From XYA12-FULL-58-9 sp001798605 (GTDB taxonomy: Bacteria; Myxococcota; XYA12-FULL-58-9): DNA of 31,192 bases. The stretch covers positions 1 to 31,192 of the forward strand of contig DAINMX010000060.1 in assembly GCA_036736205.1 (NCBI GenBank), in the 5' to 3' direction. The notes beneath the pieces were generated by a model. It did no database searches, had not been told where the DNA came from, and saw only the letters and a program-made list of their open reading frames with translations. Shown here piece by piece: positions 7,323 to 14,505 of this stretch; the stretch's first letter is position 1, and every line of letters begins with the position of its first letter. The translations under genes were made by a program, and so were the position numbers.

Positions 7323-8912
7323 ATGGCAATGACTCCCTTTCTCCTTCACCATTTTTTGCAGCAATCCGCGCAATGCTATCCCGAGCGATGGTGCTTGATT
7401 GAAGAAAATGATCGTGCCACCTACGCCGATGTCTTGTCTGGCGCATGTCGAATAGCGAACAGCCTTCTTCACTACGGGCTGCAGAAGGGCGACCGCGTCG
7501 CGCTGATGGCATACAATTCCCGCTTCTTCGTCGAATCCTACTTTGGCGTTCTCATGGCAGGCGGTGTTGTCGTAGCCATCAACACGGCCGCTGATGCGCG
7601 AATGATCGGCGTTTTGCTGAACGACTGCAGCGCACGGATGCTCATTGTCGGCCATGGATCACAACGGGCAGTCAGAGGTGCGCTGGCGGACATGGTGGCT
7701 CTCGAGGTTCTGTTTGTCGAGGGACCGCTGCGTTTGAAAGGTGCGCCAGCTCACATTCGCGGCCTGGATTTGCTGGCCGAGCGAGAGTTGGCTGCCACAT
7801 CGCCTCCGAATGTTGGACTCATCGATCAAGACCTGGCCTGTATCATTTACACCTCCGGAAGCACGGGGAGGCCGCGCGGAGCTATGCTGACGCATCTCGG
7901 GTGTGTCAGCAACACCCGTGCCGTACAACGCTATTTGCGATTGACAGTCGATGACAGCGTCTTGGCGGTTCTGCCGTTCTACTACATTTACGGCAAGTCG
8001 GTCCTCGACACCCATGTCGCCTCAGGGGCGACCGTTGTCATTGAAAACCGTTTTCTCTATCCACAGTTGGCATTGGATACACTGGAGGCACAAGGTTGTA
8101 CCGGCTTTTCGGGGGTGCCATCGAGTTTTGCGATCCTACTCAACCGGTCGAATTTCGCCGAGCGAAAATTCTCGACGCTTCGTTATGTGACTCAGGCCGG
8201 CGGTGCCATGAGCCCGGCGCTGACCCGACGATTGATGGAGGCGATACCCGACAAAGAGGTGTTCGTCATGTACGGTGCCACCGAAGCCTCGGGACGGCTG
8301 ACCTATGTGCCATCAAATGACCTGCACAACGCTATTGGGACGATTGGGCGAGCGATTGATAACGTAGACCTGCGGGCGCTCCGTGCCGACGGCACAGTCT
8401 GTGATGTCGGGGAAGAGGGCGAGTTGGTCGCGCGGGGATCCTGCATCATGAAGGGCTATTGGGGCGACCCCGGCGAGACCGCCGCAGTCCTTGACGGGAA
8501 TGGCTACCACACCGGTGATCTCGGCATGCAAAGAGAGGATGGTTACTTCACGGTGGTGGGGCGCAGCAAGGATATGATCAAGTCCGCTGCACATCGAATC
8601 TCCCCCAAAGAAATCGAAGAGGCTATCTTGGAGCACCCGATGGCTCACGAGGCCGCGGTGATAGGCATTCCCGACGAGTTTCTCGGTGAATCCATCAAAG
8701 CTTTTGTCGTCGCCAAGGATGCCTCTTTGGATGTCGACGAGTTGACCGCATTCTTGGGAAAGAGACTGCCGTCCTACAAAGTTCCACAGTCGATTGAGGT
8801 TCGTGACGCCTTGCCGAAGAACCCGTCAGGAAAGATCATGAAACAGCCCTTGCGCGAAGAAGAGCGGGTGAAAGCTGCTGGGAGGAATCGTGAAGATCAT
8901 GACGCCGCGTAG
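7323..8912 (+). CDS. AMP-forming acyl-CoA/acyl-ACP ligase (ANL superfamily)
   Basis: A 529-residue protein of full family length. It has the P-loop-like motif YTSGSTGRPRGAM at about 175-187, the adenylate motif MYGATEASGR, YHTGDLG near 395, the hinge GRSKDMIKSAAHRISPKEIEE, and the catalytic lysine in PSGKIMK near 503. It activates a carboxylic acid as the acyl-AMP and transfers it to a thiol, either CoA or the carrier protein encoded two genes upstream. The ATG at 7323 is 24 bases after the NadE-like gene. Its 3' end overlaps the GH44 gene by 23 bases, so the two are translationally coupled. A related ligase family is known from exosortase-associated exopolysaccharide loci. The substrate cannot be read from the sequence. 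Confidence 0.92.
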   Translation: MAMTPFLLHHFLQQSAQCYPERWCLIEENDRATYADVLSGACRIANSLLHYGLQKGDRVALMAYNSRFFVESYFGVLMAGGVVVAINTAADARMIGVLLNDCSARMLIVGHGSQRAVRGALADMVALEVLFVEGPLRLKGAPAHIRGLDLLAERELAATSPPNVGLIDQDLACIIYTSGSTGRPRGAMLTHLGCVSNTRAVQRYLRLTVDDSVLAVLPFYYIYGKSVLDTHVASGATVVIENRFLYPQLALDTLEAQGCTGFSGVPSSFAILLNRSNFAERKFSTLRYVTQAGGAMSPALTRRLMEAIPDKEVFVMYGATEASGRLTYVPSNDLHNAIGTIGRAIDNVDLRALRADGTVCDVGEEGELVARGSCIMKGYWGDPGETAAVLDGNGYHTGDLGMQREDGYFTVVGRSKDMIKSAAHRISPKEIEEAILEHPMAHEAAVIGIPDEFLGESIKAFVVAKDASLDVDELTAFLGKRLPSYKVPQSIEVRDALPKNPSGKIMKQPLREEERVKAAGRNREDHDAA

Positions 8913-11079
8913 CATCCTTGGGGTCTTGGTGGTCGGGGGGCTCTCCTTGTGGCTTGGAACGAGGTATTTGACCAACGCCTCTGCATCACCCGCATCGAAC
9001 GCCAAAGGAGAACTGGAAAAGGAAGCGCCGGAGGGGAACGACGAGGAGGGACTCGCCATCAAGGCAGTGGTGTTCCGTGGCGGCCTGCAAAACGGCTGGG
9101 AGGACTGGGGTTGGGCACCGCGGGAGATCAAAAATGGCGAGCCGGCCAAAGTGAATATGAGCCAATACGGTGGTTGGATTCTCGGCCGTCATCGTCAGGC
9201 GCCATCGTTCAAGACGTTCAGATTTCGGATGCAAGCGCCCCTAAGCCATGGTGCTTTTCTCGAGGTTCGGCTACGTGACCAACAAGAGAGCCAATTCCCA
9301 GTCGTGATTGTGCAGCCGCGTCATCGTCGGGCAGTGGGTGAGGGATGGGATGAGGTGACGATCGCTCGCAAGGAGCTCAATCCAGACGGCCTGTCATTCA
9401 ACCATTTCTCTTTCCGAGCGCGGAGCCCAGTAGGCAAGGATTGGGTACTTTTTGACGAAGTTGTTCTTCTCGGCGCAGAGGGTGAGGCCACGACAGAGGC
9501 CAAGATCGGCGCTCTGACCGTGCCGAGTCGAACGGTGTCGATGAGCATCGACTGCAGTGCTCCAGGGCAAGCTATCAACCCAGGTATTTATGGTATTGCC
9601 TACAGTCCGCGCACTGCTACCCGTGACACCCATGTCTGGAGCTTGCGCCCGGGGGGGAGGCGTTGGGGAGGAAATCCGACGAGCCGATTCAATTGGCGAC
9701 TCGGCAATGCGTGGAATACGTCTTCTGATTGGTACTTCATGAATGTCAACTACACCGGCAATGCCAGCTTTCACTGGCGCGATTTCTTGCAGGAGAACGT
9801 GCGGCGGAAGGTTCCCACCGTCTTGACGGTGCCGATCATCGGTTGGGTGGCCAAGGATACGTCGTCCTATTCCTATCCTGTGTCAGTGTTTGGGCCTCAG
9901 GCCTCAGTTGAACCAGGGAATCCCGACCGCGGCAACGGCATGACAACCCGCGACGAGAAGATTGCCGCCGGTGATCCAACTCGAACGAGCGTGGTGATGA
10001 GTCCGGCCGACATCGGTGAGTGGGTACGCGAGATTCGCGAGCTCGACAAACGAGAGGGAGCCCGACATGTTTCGATGTATGTCCTCGACAATGAGCCAGA
10101 GCTGTGGAACTCAACCCACCGAGATGTCCACCCCGATCCGGTCGGTTACGATGAGTTGCTGCGGCGGACTATCGAGTACGGCACGGCGATTCGCAAGGCT
10201 GACCCCCAGGCGGTTATTGCGGGGCCAGCGGCTTGGGGATGGCCTGCGTATTTTTATTCCGCAAAGGACCAAGCCGCCGGATTCCGGGAGAAACCCGACA
10301 GACGTGCTCATGGCGATGTGCCGCTTTTAGCTTGGTACTTGCGGAATCTGCGCGCGCACGAAAAGCGAACGGGGGTCCGCATCCTCGATGTTCTCGATGT
10401 CCATTTTTACCCCCAGGCTCGCGGAGTTTTTACCAACGGCGGTGGCGGCGTGGACACTGCGACGGCGGCATTGCGGATTCGTTCGACCCGGGCGTTATGG
10501 GACCCGGACTATCTCGACGAATCGTGGATCCGGGACAATATTCGATTGCTACCGAGATTGGCTGAGCTCATCGACGAGAATTATCCAGGCCTGGAAATCA
10601 TGATTGGCGAGTATGCTTTTGACGCCGAGAAACACATCAGCGGTGCGTTGGCGCTGGCTGAGGCTCTCGGACGCTTCGGCCAGGCGGAAAAAATGGCCGG
10701 TGCCTACTACTGGACCTATCCGTCCGCAGACAGCCACGCCTTTCACGCCTTCAGGGCTTTTCGCGATTACGATGGGGCGGGTGCGCGTTTCCTGGACCAG
10801 TCGATACCGACGACAGCAGGGGAGGGGGTTTCCCTATTCGCCTCGCGGGATGGCAGTGGGAAGATGGTCCTCATCGCCCTGAACCTAACCACTCAGAGCG
10901 CTGTCGACGCGAGCATCGACATGGGCTCCTGTGGCAATCCACTGATCCGTCGCATTTATCGTCTCACGGAGCAGAACGGTCACATCGAAGCGCTTCCCTC
11001 GAGCGTTGCCACAACTGAAGCCGGCCGGCTCAGCGTGTCTCTGCCACCCTACTCTCTTACTGTGTTGGAATTGCGATAG
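8890..11079 (+). CDS. Membrane-anchored glycoside hydrolase family 44 (endoglucanase/xyloglucanase-like)
   Basis: A 729-residue protein. Residues 9-27 form an N-terminal hydrophobic segment after a short basic start (signal anchor or uncleaved signal), then an acidic linker. A beta-sandwich-like domain spans about 55-210 (WEDWGWAP, FRFRMQAP, FDEVVLLG). A GH44 catalytic region follows: INPGIYGIAYS, RWGGNPTSRFNW, DWYFMNVNY, YVLDNEPELWNSTHRDVHP with the acid/base Glu near 400, and IGEYAFD with the nucleophile Glu near 574. A C-terminal beta domain ends at LELR. GH44 enzymes cleave beta-1,4-glucan-type chains. The GTG at 8890 sits just behind GGAGG; ATG 8899 is an alternative. As the last gene of this operon it probably trims or releases the locus polysaccharide outside the inner membrane (inference). 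Confidence 0.9.
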   Translation: MKIMTPRSILGVLVVGGLSLWLGTRYLTNASASPASNAKGELEKEAPEGNDEEGLAIKAVVFRGGLQNGWEDWGWAPREIKNGEPAKVNMSQYGGWILGRHRQAPSFKTFRFRMQAPLSHGAFLEVRLRDQQESQFPVVIVQPRHRRAVGEGWDEVTIARKELNPDGLSFNHFSFRARSPVGKDWVLFDEVVLLGAEGEATTEAKIGALTVPSRTVSMSIDCSAPGQAINPGIYGIAYSPRTATRDTHVWSLRPGGRRWGGNPTSRFNWRLGNAWNTSSDWYFMNVNYTGNASFHWRDFLQENVRRKVPTVLTVPIIGWVAKDTSSYSYPVSVFGPQASVEPGNPDRGNGMTTRDEKIAAGDPTRTSVVMSPADIGEWVREIRELDKREGARHVSMYVLDNEPELWNSTHRDVHPDPVGYDELLRRTIEYGTAIRKADPQAVIAGPAAWGWPAYFYSAKDQAAGFREKPDRRAHGDVPLLAWYLRNLRAHEKRTGVRILDVLDVHFYPQARGVFTNGGGGVDTATAALRIRSTRALWDPDYLDESWIRDNIRLLPRLAELIDENYPGLEIMIGEYAFDAEKHISGALALAEALGRFGQAEKMAGAYYWTYPSADSHAFHAFRAFRDYDGAGARFLDQSIPTTAGEGVSLFASRDGSGKMVLIALNLTTQSAVDASIDMGSCGNPLIRRIYRLTEQNGHIEALPSSVATTEAGRLSVSLPPYSLTVLELR

Positions 11080-11143
11080 GGGCACCCGAAGATCGCGCGG
11101 GGCCTGATTTGGGGCAATTTACGATCGTCTGGGCCCGGAAAAC

Positions 11144-11177
11144 CGCATCAGAGGTGGCTTTTCCCTCCTTTGATGCG
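11144..11177 (+). other. Stem-loop downstream of the GH44 gene
   Basis: CGCATCAGAGG (11144-11154) pairs with CCTTTGATGCG (11167-11177) through 11 base pairs including one G-U, with a 12-base loop. It lies 65 bases after the GH44 stop. No T-run follows on the plus strand, so it is not a standard intrinsic terminator. It may stabilise the operon's 3' end or slow transcription before the HU gene. Confidence 0.4.
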
Positions 11178-11287
11178 AGAAAAGGCTTGAGACTGGGGCC
11201 TAGCGCAGGCATGGTGACGTCACTGAATACGCCGAGGCGTGCAGGAATTAGCCGCGCGATACTTGGCGGTTGGCAAAACCGGGAACA

Positions 11288-11308
11288 CAGTCGAGATGGT
11301 CTCGACTG
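11288..11308 (+). promoter_or_regulatory. Perfect inverted repeat in the HU leader region
   Basis: CAGTCGAGA (11288-11296) and TCTCGACTG (11300-11308) form a perfect 9-base inverted repeat with a three-base centre, 29 bases before the HU start codon. It could be an operator or a leader hairpin near the ribosome site. No T-run follows, so a terminator is unlikely. The flanking intergenic stretch (11080-11337) otherwise shows no gene. Confidence 0.4.
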
Positions 11309-11337
11309 AGCAACCGGAGAAATGAATGGAGAGGGAT

Positions 11338-11613
11338 ATGACCAAGGCTGATCTCATTACTGCGTTGCACAAAGGGCGTGAAGACAAGATCACCAAGAAG
11401 CTCGTCGGCGAATTGATTGACGAGGTTTACGAGAACATGGCGAACGCGATCAAAAAAGACAAGCGCTTCGCTTATCCGGGCTTCGGCACCTGGACCGTGC
11501 GTAACCGCAAGGCTCGCAAAGGCCGCAATCCCCAGACCGGCGAAGTGATCAAGATCAAAGCGTCGAAGACTGTCGGCTTCAAGCCCTCCGTGACCCTCAA
11601 GAGCAAGCTGTAA
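11338..11613 (+). CDS. HU-family DNA-binding protein
   Basis: A 91-residue basic protein of exactly HU length. It starts MTKADLI, has the dimerisation helices (KLVGELIDEVYENMANAIKK), then FAYPGFGTWTVRNRKARKGRNPQTGE, which is the beta-arm region with the conserved GFG and RKGRNPQTGE, and ends KPSVTLKSKL. HU dimers bend and compact DNA without strict sequence preference. ATG 11338 is chosen over the in-frame ATG 11326 because it gives the standard HU N-terminus and follows GGAGAGGG. It has its own leader inverted repeat and a strong downstream terminator, so it appears to be an independent unit between the two surface-polysaccharide regions. Confidence 0.95.
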   Translation: MTKADLITALHKGREDKITKKLVGELIDEVYENMANAIKKDKRFAYPGFGTWTVRNRKARKGRNPQTGEVIKIKASKTVGFKPSVTLKSKL

Positions 11614-11625
11614 CCATTGGTCAAG

Positions 11626-11656
11626 GGTCGGGTCCGCCAGCCGGGCCCGACCTTTT
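11626..11656 (+). terminator. Rho-independent terminator of the HU gene
   Basis: GGTCGGGTCCG (11626-11636) pairs with CGGGCCCGACC (11642-11652) through 11 base pairs with one G-U and a five-base loop. TTTT follows directly at 11653-11656. It begins 13 bases after the HU stop. The stem is long and GC-rich, so confidence is high. The convergent transposase gene ends 32 bases further on. Confidence 0.88.
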
Positions 11657-11687
11657 CCAACTCCCTGCCTCGTCTCCTTCTAATTTC

Positions 11688-12431
11688 TCACTTTCTCGAT
11701 TTTTTCCTTCCAAGGGCGACGCCGTTGACGCGCCGCTGTGCACCACCTCGGGGTGGCACATAGGCCGGCACGAGCAACCCATGGCGTCGCCAACCGACGC
11801 TGAGCAGCCACGTTCTAGCGCCGCTGACCGGCGGCGGCCCCGTTGCCACACAAAAGGGACTGGCACGGGTGCGCCAACCATCGAACCAAGCGGCGCTGGA
11901 GCAGCCATCTTCTTGCATGAGATACCACCGGCCATCACGGGTGGGTATGTGGCGCGAGTGGTTGTTGAGCACGTAGTTGATCGTGTTCTTTACCTCCCGT
12001 GGAGTCTTAAGAATGCGGGCATGGTAACGATCGGCGAAGACCTTGCCAGAACGGCCGAGGGCGCGGTTGATGCCTCGCGCCAGTCGAATCGCCAACCCTT
12101 GGACGCCTCGAGATAGACGCTCGCTCTCTGCCGCCTCCACCACCATGTGGATGTGGTTTTGTTGCATCGAGAAATGACACACCCGAAAACCAGGGGTGCA
12201 GCGATGTGCAGTCATCGCTGCGCGTACGGCCTGCCAACCGTTCTTGTTGCGCAGCTTGCCAACGCCAGACGCGAACTTGAGGGTGACATGGACCGGAAAG
12301 CGCGAGGCCAGATTGGGGCGAGTGACATGGGGTAGGCGTGAGCCTTTCCGTTTTGGTCGACCCGCACCGGGTCGTCTTCCACCCCAACTGCGGAAACGCA
12401 GCTGCAGTTGTGAGTTCCGCTCTTGGCTCAT
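11688..12431 (-). CDS. REP-associated tyrosine transposase (RAYT / Y1_Tnp, HUH family)
   Basis: About 247 residues from ATG 12431. A Gly/Arg-rich N-terminus (WGGRRPGAGRP) leads into the Y1 transposase core: HVTLKF strand, HFSMQQNHIHMVVEA with the HUH metal motif at His93 and His95, the helical GVQGLAIRLARGINRALGR, VFADRYHAR, and INYVLNN with the likely nucleophile Tyr153. It ends with a WFDGWR and TWLLSVGWRRHG tail typical of the deltaproteobacterial branch. HUH enzymes nick single-stranded DNA and join to it through Tyr. The frame stays open upstream to 12626, but that extension reads through a simple repeat and is not conserved-looking; ATG 12470 is an alternative start. All catalytic residues are present. 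I could not identify partner REP palindromes or element ends. Confidence 0.87.
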   Translation of the reverse strand: MSQERNSQLQLRFRSWGGRRPGAGRPKRKGSRLPHVTRPNLASRFPVHVTLKFASGVGKLRNKNGWQAVRAAMTAHRCTPGFRVCHFSMQQNHIHMVVEAAESERLSRGVQGLAIRLARGINRALGRSGKVFADRYHARILKTPREVKNTINYVLNNHSRHIPTRDGRWYLMQEDGCSSAAWFDGWRTRASPFCVATGPPPVSGARTWLLSVGWRRHGLLVPAYVPPRGGAQRRVNGVALGRKKSRK

Positions 12432-12524
12432 GTTTGCGCCAACGTCTCTCTCGACGATGCCCTCTGTCATTAACTTGATTACAGCACTAATATAGCCGAC
12501 GGGTCTGACAGGTTTGGGCTTTGC

Positions 12525-12556
12525 GGTTTGAAAGTTTGAAGGTTTGAAAGTTTGAA
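12525..12556. repeat. Short tandem repeat upstream of the RAYT gene
   Basis: The 16-base unit GGTTTGAAAGTTTGAA occurs twice head to tail (12525-12540 and 12541-12556). Each copy is itself two near-identical octamers (GGTTTGAA, AGTTTGAA), giving four octamers in all. It sits about 95 bases before the transposase start, between that gene and the end of the next minus-strand gene. Confidence 0.85.
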
Positions 12557-12694
12557 AGGGGAAGTCAGGCAACCGAAGTGTGGTTCGCGTTTGACCAAAC
12601 AATTCGCACGACAGGAGAGCCCCCAAACGCGGGCAACGGCAATTTTGGCGGAGAAAATTGGCAAGTCTGCCAGATTCAAGATCGACAGTTCAGT

Positions 12695-12712
12695 GGGGCC
12701 GCCGACGGCCCC
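12695..12712 (-). terminator. GC hairpin directly after the 12714-13385 gene
   Basis: On the minus strand GGGGCCG (12712-12706) pairs perfectly with CGGCCCC (12701-12695) around a TCGG tetraloop, starting one base after the TGA stop. No T-run follows (ACTGAAC), so it is a weak candidate terminator or a 3'-end stabilising hairpin. Confidence 0.4.
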
Positions 12713-12713
12713 G

Positions 12714-13385
12714 TCAACCGGGCGAGAGGCTCTTGAACACTCGGATCGCGTCGGTCAACATGCGCCGGATCGCGTCGGGTTGTTGTTGAGCTTCGCACTC
12801 GAAGAAGATGAAGCGGTCCGCTCCGCCTTCGATGGTCACATGGTGTAGACTCTCGATGGTCGAAAGCGCCATGTAACCCAAGGTGTGTCGCACCGCCTTC
12901 TCGTCTTGGCCTCGCACGAGGTAGCGTTTGGAAAAGTCTGGGTGGGTTTCGAAGTCGATGTCCTGATAGCCGAAGAGTTGACCGATCTTGTGCAAAATGT
13001 GCTCGGGACGTAGCTCAAAGAGCGGCAGGCTTCGCAACGAGTGGATACTAACAATGGTTTGGTAATGAGTGCTCCGATTCTTACCGCTTCCCGTGACGAA
13101 ACTGTAATCGAAGACCGCGACGTCATGGCCGCCAAATCGCCCATCCAGCAAGTTGAACACGGTTCGGCTCTGCCCCTGGTTGAACAGACGCAAGTGGGCA
13201 TGGTCGGCCAGGATGCCAACTCCCGCGTCCGCCGAAAAATTAAACCCGAGCTCGCGTGCCATATCCGACAGGGCGAGGCGTCGCCTCTGCTTGGCTCGGT
13301 TCCCGACGATAATCGCGACAACGGCAATCACGATGAACGAGCCGACGGTCCCAATAGCCACAAAATCGCCAATGTCCACGGTCAT
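12714..13385 (-). CDS. Membrane-anchored protein of unknown function
   Basis: A 223-residue protein from ATG 13385, which follows GAGGAG closely; the frame extends to 13493 but that extension is Ser-rich and not convincing. A single N-terminal transmembrane helix (about residues 5-27, ending in GNRAKQRRR) places the rest in the cytoplasm by the positive-inside rule. The soluble part is a mixed alpha/beta domain containing GRFGGHDVAVFDYSFVTGSG, STHYQTIVSI and VTIEGGADRFIFF. This pattern recurs in uncharacterised bacterial proteins and I cannot assign a function. It ends at a GC hairpin. It is separated from the neighbouring gene by about 160 bases, so it is probably monocistronic. Confidence 0.75.
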   Translation of the reverse strand: MTVDIGDFVAIGTVGSFIVIAVVAIIVGNRAKQRRRLALSDMARELGFNFSADAGVGILADHAHLRLFNQGQSRTVFNLLDGRFGGHDVAVFDYSFVTGSGKNRSTHYQTIVSIHSLRSLPLFELRPEHILHKIGQLFGYQDIDFETHPDFSKRYLVRGQDEKAVRHTLGYMALSTIESLHHVTIEGGADRFIFFECEAQQQPDAIRRMLTDAIRVFKSLSPG

Positions 13386-13547
13386 TCTCCTCGATCTGTT
13401 TTGAACCATAGTAGTTTTCAAAGACGGGTTGAATGACGAGGAGGAGCTTGATTGATGTGAAATGCTGATACGTACGCGCTCGCCCTGGACCACTAGATAA
13501 TGAGCGTCTGTTCTTGGGCAGGCGGAATCATGGGAATTGGGGCGAGA

Positions 13548-13730
13548 TTATCGGGATTTGTTTCTGTTGCTTGGTTCAATAGTCACCCAAGCTTCTAGGC
13601 TGCCGTGCTGATCGAGGTTGAGGGACACATCGTCAAAGGTTGTCCGCAAGCCTAGATCTGGCTCACGTTCAAAAACAGCGTCCATCAATACCGAGTGGAA
13701 AAAACCTGGAATCTTCGTCGATGATCTCAA
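13548..13730 (-). pseudogene. Out-of-frame 3' part of the 13669-14151 gene
   Basis: This frame continues the upstream small secreted protein after a one-base shift. If one T is removed from the T6 run (A6 on the plus strand at 13699-13704), the upstream reading ...EDSRFF joins HSVLMDAVFEREPDLG and continues with TTFDDVSLNLDQHG and AWVTIEPSNRNKSR to TAA. The joined product would be a plausible protein of about 200 residues. The downstream frame has no ribosome site of its own. Explanations are a real frameshift mutation, a homopolymer sequencing error, or ribosome slippage on T6. Confidence 0.55.
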
Positions 13731-14151
13731 CGACGTAGAGGGTCTCGAATTCGGCGACTGGGGCTCTTCTCCACCTATTCAAGGTTTCTTGGATGGACCC
13801 ATTGTCGTCCTTCTCGGCGAGGAGACTCACCCACGCGTATTGGGGGGACTCCGCCGATCTGCCAGGAAAGACGATTTCTGAGACTGACCGGTAGTGGTAT
13901 TCGATCCGATCCCAAGGAGCGTTGGCACCCCGCAATTGCAGGACTCCATACTCACATCCGAGACTTGAGCCAGCCCCAAATTGACTGACGATTGTATCGG
14001 TCCCAAGCGTCATGCTTCCTGGGAAATGCTCTACCTGTTCTAGGTGGCGGGCCAAAAGACGGACATAGACTTCATTGAAGATGCAGCCGTTGGGAGTGAC
14101 CATTGGAGAAAGGACAACTACCCCAAAGGCTGTTGCGACCCATCGTTTCAT
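13669..14151 (-). CDS. Small secreted protein of unknown function, apparently frameshifted
   Basis: 160 residues from ATG 14151, chosen because it gives a signal-peptide-like start (MKRWVATAFGVVVLSPMV) behind GGAG; an in-frame ATG at 14172 exists. A Cys follows soon after (NGCIF) but no good lipobox is present. The mature part is a mixed domain (YGVLQLRGANAPWDRIEYHY, YAWVSLLAEKDD, FETLYVVEIIDEDSRF) without recognised motifs. The C-terminal residues after the T6 run look like a wrong-frame tail, and the natural continuation is in the overlapping frame at 13548-13730. Function unknown; export to the periplasm is likely. Confidence 0.6.
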   Translation of the reverse strand: MKRWVATAFGVVVLSPMVTPNGCIFNEVYVRLLARHLEQVEHFPGSMTLGTDTIVSQFGAGSSLGCEYGVLQLRGANAPWDRIEYHYRSVSEIVFPGRSAESPQYAWVSLLAEKDDNGSIQETLNRWRRAPVAEFETLYVVEIIDEDSRFFPLGIDGRCF

Positions 14152-14172
14152 TGTGAGAGCTCCATTGGACAT

Positions 14173-14505
14173 CCGGCCTGTCGATATGTTTCATATCAAC
14201 GAAGAGAAGACCGTTTGCAGGAAGAGAGTTGCGGGGCCATGCTGGCAGGTTTGGCTGATAAATATGTTGTCACCCATGAGGTATAACCGAAAACGCCTAG
14301 TGTTGGCATGTCCCCGAAGGCGCAGCGTTCTCGTCAACGCTGAGGGCGTTGTTGAATCATCGGATCTCCGATCGAGTCTGCCCCATGCATAAGAATCATT
14401 GCCGGAAGCCGCCCCGAATTGCACAATCTTTTCCAGAGTAGGATAGGTACGCGCCGGGGGTACTTGCTACCGGCCTATCGGTGACGGATGCGGGTTCGTA
14501 TGGGA
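14173..14505. other. Intergenic stretch without a convincing gene
   Basis: These 333 bases separate the start of the small secreted protein gene from the end of the polysaccharide operon. Short open frames here lack ribosome sites and protein-like composition. Two small inverted repeats are visible: CAGCGTT/AACGCTG at 14323-14342 with a six-base loop, and ATCGGA/TCCGAT at 14359-14372. Neither is followed by a T-run. The stretch must hold the promoter for the 14151 gene and the end of the operon transcript. Confidence 0.5.
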
